Shown here: positions 1 to 6,308 of the stretch, piece after piece
How positions within the stretch are numbered: position 1 is the first letter of the stretch
Layout of the letters: each line of letters begins with the position of its first letter
Origin: Acidobacteriaceae bacterium
GTDB lineage: Bacteria > Acidobacteriota > Terriglobia > Terriglobales > Acidobacteriaceae
Direction: 5' to 3'
Length of the DNA: 7,590 bases
Assembly (NCBI GenBank): GCA_003164255.1
Contig: PLST01000137.1
Span: 6,022 to 13,611 of the forward strand
Notes under the pieces: model-generated
What the model saw: the letters and a program-made list of their open reading frames with translations, nothing else
What the model was told of the DNA's origin: nothing
The model's database searches: none
Program-made: the position numbers and the translations under genes

Positions 1-1187
1 GCCATTTTGTAGCTGCTGAGATGAGACTCCAGCAATCCCTTGAATGTGGTATCGAACAAGCCGTCCCAGCCAGGACGATCCGGCCTTTCGACCAGATGCA
101 ACAGGTGGTCGCGCATTTCCACCAGAGCCCCCTGCACGTGTTCCATTCTCTGGCGCATTACATCCTGAAACTGGATATGGCCCAACGCCTCCGCCAGCCT
201 GTTCACGCTCTCCGCGTAGTTCGCATCCACCTCGGTGATTACTTCCAGGAGCAATTGGCTGTTCTTGCAGAACTCGGACTGCATTTCACCCAAGTCGGCA
301 CCCAAATGACTCATCGCGCTGCTGGCCTCGTGATGCTGGAGCGATGCTTGTGCGTTGGACATCTCCTCGTCCACTCTCTTGCAGGTTGCATTGATCTTTG
401 CGGCAATATCGGCGGCGGCCTGAGTGGAAAGCACAGCAAGCTTTCTGACCTCGAAGGCCACAACGGAAAAGCCGCGGCCTGCGCTTCCCGCCCGCGCTGC
501 CTCGATCTCGGCATTCAGGGCGAGCAGGTTCGTCTGCTGGGCGATGGAAGTAATGGTCTTGATCAGCGGTGTCAATGCGCACACGTCTCCGGCCAGCCCC
601 CGGATCCGCTCGAAATTGCTCTTGAACTCGTCGGTCTGCGCCTCCAACTGCATGTCGATCGCAGCGATAATCTCCTTGTTGTTCTCGACACGAACCTGCG
701 TGTTCTCTGTGAGTTCGCCGGCGCTTTTGACAGATCGTGCAATATGCTCTCTCTGCTCACTGGTTTTCCCCATCAGCGTATCTATCTGCTCGATGACGAC
801 GACGACCTCGCGCTCGGATTCGGCCAACGAATCGCCGATCTGTTCATGCATCACGTCGATGTACGGTTTGCAGTCCTTGATGTCTGCCTCGACAGCCTTG
901 CGCGCAGCTAGTTCCCGTGAGACGTCCTCGAAGTTGAGCTGGCCGAAAGCCCACATGTCCGATATGCCGCGGCGGGCCAGCGTCCAGCTCCACCGCTCGA
1001 CAATCAGCGGCGGCACACACTTGAGAACAATCAGAGCAATGACGATGCGGATCCAACTGGTGACGAAAGCCGCTCCCTGAACGCGGAAAAGGACTGCAAG
1101 GAACAGGACGTTGCAAAGCAGCGCAAGCGCAACTCGAAAGAGCATACGCATCTTAATGGGGCGGAGCCGTAAATCGCGATCCGTCAT
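1..1187 (-). CDS. Methyl-accepting chemotaxis receptor, membrane-anchored, no periplasmic sensor domain (C-terminus cut by window edge)
   Basis: Translating the minus strand from the ATG at 1187 gives 395 open codons running off the left edge. The signalling tip is unmistakable: IAQQTNLLALNAEIEAARAG at residues 215-234, then GRGFSVVAFEVRKLA (237-251), the CheA/CheW contact hairpin of chemoreceptors. Two hydrophobic segments (about 15-36 and 46-63) are separated by only about ten residues and flanked by Arg/Lys on both cytoplasmic sides, so there is a membrane anchor but no room for a periplasmic ligand domain. No HAMP domain is recognised. Residues 64-214 and 235-369 are helical arms of similar length. 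A FQD motif (340-342, in HIQFQDVMRQR) follows, as in short receptors of this type. Odd points: Phe245 replaces the usual Asp or Gly in VVA-D/G-EVR, and Glu227 replaces Ala/Thr. The start is set by GGAG eight bases upstream; no other start codon exists in frame back to the cheY stop. Its ligand or input is unknown. The end is probably only a few dozen residues beyond the edge (inference from the family). Confidence 0.93.
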   Translation of the reverse strand, partial: MTDRDLRLRPIKMRMLFRVALALLCNVLFLAVLFRVQGAAFVTSWIRIVIALIVLKCVPPLIVERWSWTLARRGISDMWAFGQLNFEDVSRELAARKAVEADIKDCKPYIDVMHEQIGDSLAESEREVVVVIEQIDTLMGKTSEQREHIARSVKSAGELTENTQVRVENNKEIIAAIDMQLEAQTDEFKSNFERIRGLAGDVCALTPLIKTITSIAQQTNLLALNAEIEAARAGSAGRGFSVVAFEVRKLAVLSTQAAADIAAKINATCKRVDEEMSNAQASLQHHEASSAMSHLGADLGEMQSEFCKNSQLLLEVITEVDANYAESVNRLAEALGHIQFQDVMRQRMEHVQGALVEMRDHLLHLVERPDRPGWDGLFDTTFKGLLESHLSSYKM

Positions 1188-1195
1188 GCTCTCGG

Positions 1196-1199
1196 CTCC
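1196..1199 (-). promoter_or_regulatory. Shine-Dalgarno site of the chemoreceptor gene
   Basis: GGAG lies eight bases before the ATG at 1187, with a second GGAG at 1202-1205. It decides the receptor start, since the in-frame upstream codons contain no ATG, GTG or TTG. The 84-base gap it sits in (1188-1271) shows no clear terminator or promoter, so the receptor is most likely read from the same transcript as cheY. Confidence 0.7.
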
Positions 1200-1271
1200 A
1201 TCTCCGCCGCCAGCCCGACTTGCTGAAGGAAAAGCATTCCTGATTCTGCTGACAGCGTAGGCATAACGACG

Positions 1272-1646
1272 TCACGCTCCCGGCAGAATCTGTTTAATGA
1301 CCTTAAGAAGGTCGTTGCCTGAAACGGGCTTCACCAGCCAGCCGGTGGCGCCAAGACGCCGGCCCTCGTCGCGCTTGGCGGCCTCGCTCTCGGTAGTCAA
1401 CGTAAGAATCGGAAAGAATCGGCAGCCTGGCAATGCACGAACTTTGCCGATCATTTCCAAGCCCCCCATTACCGGCATATTGATATCGGTTAGCATGAGG
1501 TCGGGCTTGACTCCGCCTTTCAACTTGTCAAGCGCTTGCTGGCCGTTGTTGGCGGTTTCCACCTGAAACCCGCCCATGGACAGTGTGGTCTTGAGGCTCA
1601 TCACCATGGTGACTGAATCGTCGACGACTAAGATTGTCTTTGCCAT
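1272..1646 (-). CDS. cheY: CheY-type single-domain response regulator (second copy, downstream of cheA)
   Basis: A 124-residue stand-alone receiver domain. The acidic pocket is Asp9-Asp10, the phospho-acceptor Asp54 (in LTDINMP), the switch Thr84 (LTLTTES) and the conserved Lys106 (VKPV). There is no output domain, so it should act by protein contact or as a phosphate sink once phosphorylated by the CheA encoded two genes upstream. The stretch GATGWLVKP resembles CheY proteins found next to CheA outside the classic enteric cluster. The ATG at 1646 has GAGGA six bases upstream, and that site overlaps the stop codon of the STAS-like gene, so the two are probably translated in tandem. It differs clearly in sequence from the other CheY at 4387-4758, so this is not a recent duplication. 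Whether it binds a flagellar motor, a pilus or another target is not shown. Confidence 0.95.
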   Translation of the reverse strand: MAKTILVVDDSVTMVMSLKTTLSMGGFQVETANNGQQALDKLKGGVKPDLMLTDINMPVMGGLEMIGKVRALPGCRFFPILTLTTESEAAKRDEGRRLGATGWLVKPVSGNDLLKVIKQILPGA

Positions 1647-1652
1647 GGAAGG

Positions 1653-1657
1653 TCCTC
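1653..1657 (-). promoter_or_regulatory. Shine-Dalgarno site of the second cheY, overlapping the STAS stop
   Basis: GAGGA six bases before the ATG at 1646. The TGA of the preceding gene (1658-1656) shares bases with it, an arrangement that favours re-initiation by terminating ribosomes. Confidence 0.65.
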
Positions 1658-1898
1658 ATTCACCAGATTTCAATGCCGGTTCGAGCCATGAACGCAATTC
1701 TGCATTCTTCGGCCAATTGGACACGCCAGCCTTGGCCGTCATCAGCACTTGCAAGTTGGCGGTGTGCAGATGGCTGCAGGCGGACAAATCCACTTTGGCG
1801 GTAGGTCTCGTCTGGAGCCATTCGAGCAACGCTTCCGCCTCCTCCACGCTCACTTCGTCACGAAATAATGCACGGTTCTTTTTGAATTCAATAGGCAT
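1656..1898 (-). CDS. Small STAS-like protein coupled to cheA
   Basis: An 80-residue protein with no signal peptide or membrane segment. The pattern VDLSACSHLHTANLQVL (residues 36-52) matches the strand-loop-helix of STAS/anti-sigma-antagonist domains, where SpoIIAA-type members carry a D-S-S-G motif with a phosphorylated serine. Here the matching residues read His45-Thr46-Ala47-Asn48, so the classical serine is replaced by threonine and the glycine is lost. The N-terminal half (about residues 15-30) looks helical. It is shorter than a typical STAS domain (about 100 residues). Its ATG overlaps the cheA stop as TGATG, with GGGAG eight bases upstream, which implies production in step with CheA. 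Inference: it is an accessory or scaffold partner of the array, possibly a target for CheA or another kinase. STAS-type accessory genes are known near some chemosensory clusters, but I know of no established function. The fold assignment rests on a short motif. Confidence 0.72.
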   Translation of the reverse strand: MPIEFKKNRALFRDEVSVEEAEALLEWLQTRPTAKVDLSACSHLHTANLQVLMTAKAGVSNWPKNAELRSWLEPALKSGE

Positions 1899-4390
1899 CA
1901 GACGATCTCCCGGATGTTGAGAATCATGAGCACTGACCCGTCCCCCATGAGGGCCGATCCTGAGTAGGCAGACAGGCCAGTCAGAAAGCCGCTGAAAGGC
2001 TTTTGAATGACACCCATTGTCTCTTGAAATCCATCGACAATCAGGCCCAGTTCCGCGTTCCCCGCCTGAACAAGCAGTACAGCTAGTTCATCGTCAGAAT
2101 TCAATCGAGGGATAGCGGCAATTCCCAGCAGAGTGTTGAGGCTCTTCAACGGAACGATGCGTCCGCGAAGAACGGCCGTCTTGGTCTGTTTGATGGCGTG
2201 GATTGAGTCTCTCGTAACACGTACCGTCTCTATAACATGGTCCATGGGCACACCGAACAGTTGCCCATCCGATTCGATGACCATGACCTGTGTAACTGCC
2301 ATCGAAAGCGGCAAGGAAATCCGGATCGAGGTGCCTTTGCCCAATTCGCTCTCGATCACGACGGTGCCGTTAATCTTCTCTACAGCGGAGCGAACCACAT
2401 CCATACCTACGCCGCGGCCGGAAAGGTCGGATATTACTGCGGCAGTAGATAGGCCGGCGGCGAAGATCAGATTGATCGCTTCCTGGTCGCTGATTCGTTC
2501 CAGAGTTGCTTCGTCGATGATTCCCTTCTCGTAGGCCTTCTGTTTGATCACGGCTGGATCGATGCCTTTGCCGTCGTCGACAATCTCGATCACGACGCGA
2601 TCTGCTTCCTGCGCAGCGCGGATCGTCAGCTTGCCGGTCGCCGGCTTGCCCGCGGCAAGGCGAACCTCCGGCGACTCCAGGCCGTGATCCAGGCTGTTGC
2701 GAACGATATGAATGAGCGGGTCTGCGAGCGACTCGATGATGTTCTTGTCGGCTTCGGTCTGTTCCCCTTCGAGCACAAGTTGAACTTCCTTGCCAAGTTT
2801 GCGAGAGGTGTCGCGCACCAGACGCGGGAAGCGCTGGAAGACGAAGGAGACTGCCATCATGCGGACTTGCATAATGGCATCCTGCATCTCATCGGCGATG
2901 CGGTTGATTACTGAATACTGGCCTTTGATTTCGCGGGAAAGTTCGCGGCTGCCAAACTGCACTTCGGCTCGCTGGGCCAGATACGGCAGGGCGTTCTTTT
3001 CGACCACCAGTTCGCCAATCAGGTTCATCAGCCGATCGATCTTGGTCTGATCGACTTTGAGGCTCCTGGTGCCGGTAAGGGAGTCTTCGGCACGGCGTCC
3101 AAACCTGACTCCTTCATCCGCCGGAGCTTTGCTGGGATCGCCAGCCGTAGCTGAGCCGACATCCAAGTTACTGTCGGTCTTGGCGGCAGCCATAATGCCG
3201 TCGGTTCCACGCGCCCAGGACAGACCGGCAACCGGCTGGATGGTTTTACGCGTAACGATCCATGCGTCAAGCCATGCCAGCAGCAGTGTGTTGTGGCCGG
3301 TAGAGAGCGCTTCGGCAAGAGCCGTTTGAATGTCGCTCCGGGTTGATGTTTCTCCAACTGCCTGGCTCAGGTTTGCCAGTACTTCTGCAATTGCCTTGAG
3401 ACGGCCCGCGTGCCATGCCGGACGATCGTCGAGAAGAAGAATCTGCCGCTGGGCCGCGAGAATCCAGTTGAACGCGGCCTCATCATCCTCGGAAAAGGAC
3501 CCCGAGGGTATCGCACGCGATAACGCTTTGCTCGCGCCATCTGCGTCGCCATGTCCTTTTTCGAGCCACTGCGCTGGAACGGCAATTATCTCCACTTGGT
3601 CTGGGAGATAGCGGTAATACTGATCAAGCTCCTCGCGTGGAGCATTGGTAAGCAGATCGAATCCCAGCAGGCAGCTATAAGTATCCAATTCACTCAACGG
3701 AGGCAACGGCCCGGGCGCGAGGATGCGACCCCAAATGAGTCCGGGTGTCTGACGCGCGCTGTTCAGCGGATCGTCCCCATGGAAAAAGCATTCCCGCTGC
3801 GGCCTGTAGGAAATCCAATGCAGTTGATCTCCCTGCCGGCACCGCTCAAGTGCCGACTTCCGCGCGACTGCGGGGATGGCGGCGAATTGTTTCAGGTCGG
3901 CGCTCGGATTATCTGCAGGCGAGGTCTGGGCGTTGGCGACGACGGGAGAGTCACCGTCTCGAACAGCGGCCGCGTCCTGGTTCGGTATCAGGTTCGGCAT
4001 CAGCTTTCTCAAAGCATCCGCCAAGTGCTGCGATTCGAGCGCGCGCGAAGCATCGATTCCATCAGTAGCCTCGATTTCGCCGCAAAGCAGGCCCACATAA
4101 TCCATTGCGTCCAACAAGCGGTCCGCCAACTCTCGGGAATAGATTGCCTGGCCGCTTCTTACCATCCCCAGCAGGTCTTCGCCGGCATGTAACACGCGCG
4201 TCATCTCAGGGAAGGTGAACAAACCGCTGTTGCCCTTCAACGTGTGCACACAACGGAAGAGTTCGTTAAGGATGACTTGATCGTCAGGCGCATCTTCCAA
4301 CTGCATCAGCTTCTTGCCCGAGGCTTCGAGCAGGTCGCGGGACTCGGAGATGAACTGCTCCAATAACGGGTTCGGGGGCACAGGGCTCAT
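1898..4390 (-). CDS. cheA: CheA histidine kinase with atypical middle region
   Basis: An 830-residue cytoplasmic kinase. P1 (HPt) spans about 1-135 with phosphorylated His49 in VHTLKGNSG. P3 dimerisation starts at about 444 (KIDRLMNLIGELVVEKN). P4 ATPase is about 510-695, with N-box His561/Asn565/His569 (HIVRNSLDHG), DDGKGID (605-611), GRGVGMD (658-664) and GKGTS (684-688). P5, the CheW-like receptor-coupling domain, is about 696-830. All catalytic motifs are intact. Residues 136-443 are unusual: a polar linker, then a block with YRPQRECFFHGDDPL (195-209) and TPGLIWGRI (215-223) in the P2 position, then a predominantly helical block (about 300-385) and a second low-complexity linker. I do not see the usual CheY/CheB-binding P2 sequence. 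At 830 residues it is longer than enteric CheA (about 650). The ATG overlaps the preceding cheY stop as ATGA, with GGGGAGG seven bases upstream. It phosphorylates the CheY and CheB proteins of this operon (family knowledge). Confidence 0.97.
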   Translation of the reverse strand: MSPVPPNPLLEQFISESRDLLEASGKKLMQLEDAPDDQVILNELFRCVHTLKGNSGLFTFPEMTRVLHAGEDLLGMVRSGQAIYSRELADRLLDAMDYVGLLCGEIEATDGIDASRALESQHLADALRKLMPNLIPNQDAAAVRDGDSPVVANAQTSPADNPSADLKQFAAIPAVARKSALERCRQGDQLHWISYRPQRECFFHGDDPLNSARQTPGLIWGRILAPGPLPPLSELDTYSCLLGFDLLTNAPREELDQYYRYLPDQVEIIAVPAQWLEKGHGDADGASKALSRAIPSGSFSEDDEAAFNWILAAQRQILLLDDRPAWHAGRLKAIAEVLANLSQAVGETSTRSDIQTALAEALSTGHNTLLLAWLDAWIVTRKTIQPVAGLSWARGTDGIMAAAKTDSNLDVGSATAGDPSKAPADEGVRFGRRAEDSLTGTRSLKVDQTKIDRLMNLIGELVVEKNALPYLAQRAEVQFGSRELSREIKGQYSVINRIADEMQDAIMQVRMMAVSFVFQRFPRLVRDTSRKLGKEVQLVLEGEQTEADKNIIESLADPLIHIVRNSLDHGLESPEVRLAAGKPATGKLTIRAAQEADRVVIEIVDDGKGIDPAVIKQKAYEKGIIDEATLERISDQEAINLIFAAGLSTAAVISDLSGRGVGMDVVRSAVEKINGTVVIESELGKGTSIRISLPLSMAVTQVMVIESDGQLFGVPMDHVIETVRVTRDSIHAIKQTKTAVLRGRIVPLKSLNTLLGIAAIPRLNSDDELAVLLVQAGNAELGLIVDGFQETMGVIQKPFSGFLTGLSAYSGSALMGDGSVLMILNIREIV
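1907..1911 (-). promoter_or_regulatory. Shine-Dalgarno site of the STAS-like gene, inside cheA
   Basis: GGGAG eight bases before the ATG at 1898, within the last codons of cheA. It supports the start that overlaps the cheA stop codon. Confidence 0.6.
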
Positions 4391-4758
4391 TGGTTTGCCT
4401 CCCCAAGCAGGAGACGGACATGCGAAAGAAGCTGCGACTGCACGACGGGTTTGACGAGATAACTGTTGGCCCCGGACTGGTAGGCCATTCTCTCGTCACC
4501 CGCAGCGGCTTCGGTAGATACCATGACGGCGGGCTGTTGGGCGATCTGTTGCTGGCGCAGTTCGCGCAGAAAGCCATATCCGTCAAGCTTGGGCATGTTG
4601 ATGTCCACGATGTAAAGATCGAACGGTGCTTCGAGTGCCTTTTCCAAGGCCTCAATTCCGTTCCATGCCTCTTCCACCAGGTAACCTGCGGATTCGAGAA
4701 TGCCGCGGTGATACATGCGCACTGTGGCTGCATCGTCGACGATCAAAATGCGTCTCAT
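4387..4758 (-). CDS. cheY: CheY-type single-domain response regulator (first copy, upstream of cheA)
   Basis: A 123-residue stand-alone receiver domain with Asp8-Asp9, phospho-acceptor Asp52 (VDINMPKLDG), switch Ser81 (VMVSTEA), aromatic Tyr100 and Lys103 (VKPV). There is no DNA-binding or enzymatic output domain. It is the expected phosphate acceptor of the adjacent CheA. The gene starts with ATGA overlapping the cheR stop and ends with ATGA overlapping the cheA start, so it is embedded in a translationally coupled block cheR-cheY-cheA. The ribosome site is weak (GGA six bases before the ATG), as expected if coupling to cheR supplies ribosomes. The tyrosine in the YLVKP segment corresponds to the Tyr/Phe switch position (Tyr106) of enteric CheY, which makes it the more CheY-like of the two; the other copy has Trp103 there. 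Its target is not shown. Confidence 0.95.
   Translation of the reverse strand: MRRILIVDDAATVRMYHRGILESAGYLVEEAWNGIEALEKALEAPFDLYIVDINMPKLDGYGFLRELRQQQIAQQPAVMVSTEAAAGDERMAYQSGANSYLVKPVVQSQLLSHVRLLLGEANQ
4398..4404 (-). promoter_or_regulatory. Shine-Dalgarno site of cheA
   Basis: GGGGAGG, seven bases before the cheA ATG at 4390 and inside the end of cheY. It is the strongest ribosome site in the window and fixes the cheA start that overlaps the cheY stop. Confidence 0.7.
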
Positions 4759-5621
4759 CGAGATTCCAGGCCTTTCTGATAAACGATCGCGTCGGGAAAT
4801 TTGCGCACCTTAAACAAAGAGGAGATGCGGCTCATGGATTCGGAATGTCCCAGGCAGATAAAACCGCCCGGATTCATCGCTTCGTAGAAGGTTTCCGCCG
4901 CTGTAGTCCTGGATACATCGTCAAAATAGATCAGCAGATTTCGACAAAAAATGACATCGAAATTGCGGTAGACGAGTGTATCGGCAGCCTCTGAGAGATT
5001 GACCCTGGTAAATTCGACCGCGTGGCGTAAGTCGTCCGAGAGCTGATACTCATCGCCGACACCCTTGAAGTACTTTTCCAGCCAGCGAGCCGGAACATTC
5101 TGTACCGAGCGAGCCGAATAGCGGCCGGCGCGTGCACGGCGAAGAATGCTCGTGTCTATATCCGACGACACGATCTCGACATCCCACTCCGTAATTCCGG
5201 CCCAGCGTTCCAGCAGGCACATGGCGATCGAATACGGCTCCTCCCCGGAAGAGGAGGGAATGCACCAGATGCGAATCGCATCCGCGCCGTTCCTGTTTCG
5301 GACAATTTCCGGAAGGATGGAGTCGACCAGGCACTTGAATTGATATTCCTCGCGAAGAAAGTAGGTCTCGTTCACCGTCATCAGGTTGGTGAGCTGCTGC
5401 AGCTCCTCGCCCGAAGCCTGGAAACGCAACATGGTAAAGTAGCTGCGAAAGTTGGCGGTGCCAGTGGCTTCGATGCGTTCGACCAGGCGCTTGTCAACAA
5501 AGTAGCGCTTGGACGCCTCGAAGCTGATGCCGGTCCTGCGATAGAAGAACTCCTTAAACTTCAGGAAGTCTTCGATCGTGATGGTTGGCCCGGTCTCCGG
5601 CAGGGACGCGTAGGAGGTCAT
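4755..5621 (-). CDS. cheR: CheR chemoreceptor glutamate methyltransferase
   Basis: A 288-residue SAM-dependent methyltransferase that adds methyl groups to receptor glutamates during adaptation. The N-terminal helical domain (about 16-80) leads into the CheR signature TVNETYFLRE (82-91). The SAM-binding segment is IWCIPSSSGEEPYSIAM (118-134), where many CheR proteins have SAGCSTGEEPYS. SSDID (152-156) provides the adenosine-side acidic residue, and FDVIFCRNLLIYFD (221-234) and LGHSES (257-262) complete the Rossmann-type fold. No beta-subdomain abnormality or TPR tail is evident. I chose the ATG at 5621; reading could also begin at a TTG at 5669, but that would overlap the preceding HEAT gene by 41 bases and add 16 residues with no family resemblance. 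The stop overlaps the cheY ATG. It acts with the CheB encoded two genes upstream, on the receptor at the end of the operon and probably others elsewhere. Confidence 0.96.
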   Translation of the reverse strand: MTSYASLPETGPTITIEDFLKFKEFFYRRTGISFEASKRYFVDKRLVERIEATGTANFRSYFTMLRFQASGEELQQLTNLMTVNETYFLREEYQFKCLVDSILPEIVRNRNGADAIRIWCIPSSSGEEPYSIAMCLLERWAGITEWDVEIVSSDIDTSILRRARAGRYSARSVQNVPARWLEKYFKGVGDEYQLSDDLRHAVEFTRVNLSEAADTLVYRNFDVIFCRNLLIYFDDVSRTTAAETFYEAMNPGGFICLGHSESMSRISSLFKVRKFPDAIVYQKGLESR

Positions 5622-5623
5622 GA

Positions 5624-5637
5624 GAGGTTCAGACCTC
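5624..5637 (-). promoter_or_regulatory. Small hairpin at the HEAT-gene stop / cheR start
   Basis: GAGGT and ACCTC form a perfect five-base-pair stem with a four-base loop. On the transcribed strand the first arm holds the only Shine-Dalgarno-like sequence (GAGG) before the cheR ATG, and the loop contains the TGA stop of the HEAT gene. The structure could hide the ribosome site until ribosomes reach that stop. The stem is short, so this is a suggestion only. Confidence 0.3.
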
Positions 5638-6252
5638 GCGAATGCGCTTGAGCGCCAAATCGGCGGCAAATTGGATGTAAGGTTCGAACTGAAAGCGGGC
5701 CTTGAGCCGGACGAGCGGATCGATGGCCGCCTCCGTGCCTACTTCACAAAGGAGATCCACCGCAGTGGCGCAGACATTCACATGCGTGTCCCGTTCGATC
5801 ACGTCGATCAGCCAGCTCTCAACCTCCGGATGCAATTCTGAATCGAGGATATTGACGACGAATATTCGCACATCCGGATCGGGATCTGCCAGCAGGGATC
5901 GCAGAACGGGAACCACTTCATCGCCCAATCTCTTAAATGTGCCTATGACTTCGTTGCGCAGGGCCGCATCTTCGCTGCGAAGACAATCGGCCAATCCGCT
6001 GACGGCCGATCGATCGTTCAGGCGAACCAACGTAGTGAGGATCACTTCACGGACGGCCGCGTTCCGCTCGCACTTCAAATGGCTCACCAGCGTTACGGCG
6101 GCATCTGGGAATTGTGCGATTTCGCGTGCGGCCTGGCGCCGTCCAGCAGCATCCGCGTTCTTGAGGGACGATGCAGGTTCGCTGCAACTCCTTTCAGGCT
6201 GCGGCTTGTCGGGCACGGCTAGCTGAACGACTTTGTGTTTTACAAGGCTCAT
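5629..6252 (-). CDS. HEAT-repeat accessory protein of the chemosensory operon
   Basis: A 207-residue soluble protein. After a polar N-terminal tail (about 1-30) come roughly five helical repeats of about 31 residues, near 31-60, 61-91, 92-122, 123-153 and 154-184, plus a final helical segment (185-207). Repeat signatures are AAVREVILTTLVRL, AALRNEVIGTFKRLG, PDVRIFVVNILDSE and VNVCATAVDLLCEVG: each has the small residue, hydrophobic and Arg/Val pattern of HEAT or PBS-lyase-type repeats, often with a following Asp/Glu-Pro turn. No catalytic motif is seen, so the likely role is protein binding. Placement between cheB and cheR, just eight bases ahead of cheR, suggests action on adaptation or on array assembly (inference). 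Start: ATG at 6252 with AGGA eight bases upstream. HEAT-type accessory genes have been noted in some chemosensory clusters, but I know of no assigned biochemical function. The phycobilisome-lyase activity of some relatives is not implied. Confidence 0.87.
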   Translation of the reverse strand: MSLVKHKVVQLAVPDKPQPERSCSEPASSLKNADAAGRRQAAREIAQFPDAAVTLVSHLKCERNAAVREVILTTLVRLNDRSAVSGLADCLRSEDAALRNEVIGTFKRLGDEVVPVLRSLLADPDPDVRIFVVNILDSELHPEVESWLIDVIERDTHVNVCATAVDLLCEVGTEAAIDPLVRLKARFQFEPYIQFAADLALKRIREV

Positions 6253-6260
6253 GATTCTCG

Positions 6261-6264
6261 TCCT
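6261..6264 (-). promoter_or_regulatory. Shine-Dalgarno site of the HEAT-repeat gene
   Basis: AGGA eight bases before the ATG at 6252. It sits in a 56-base spacer after cheB that also carries a short direct repeat (AGAACTC at 6282-6288 and 6296-6302 on the plus strand). No terminator or convincing promoter is seen in the spacer. Confidence 0.55.
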
Positions 6265-6308
6265 AAACTGTCTGGCAAGCTAGAACTCTGCTCGGAGAAC
6301 TCGTCTGT

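Noticed and set aside
21..911. A 296-codon open frame on the plus strand
   Set aside because: It lies antisense to the receptor, whose minus-strand translation has the full chemoreceptor tip. The plus-strand product has no recognisable motif and is explained by the codon bias of the real gene.
424..1080. A 218-codon open frame on the plus strand, rich in Ser and Arg
   Set aside because: Also antisense to the receptor, low in complexity and without a ribosome site in an operon that runs entirely the other way.
844..1116. A 90-codon minus-strand frame within the receptor region
   Set aside because: It is out of frame with the receptor, has an Arg/Cys/Pro-rich shadow composition, and overlaps the membrane anchor and linker that read well in the true frame.
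3551..4192. A 213-codon open frame on the plus strand
   Set aside because: Antisense to the P2-position part of cheA; no family resemblance. The cheA frame is continuous through it.
5622..5669. A longer CheR starting from TTG at 5669
   Set aside because: It would overlap the HEAT gene and add 16 residues without family similarity; the ATG at 5621 fits the gene spacing.
6253..6308. A possible internal promoter (TTGCCA) or terminator between cheB and the HEAT gene
   Set aside because: No matching -10 element at a suitable distance and no stable stem with a T-run; the short direct repeat there is too weak to call.
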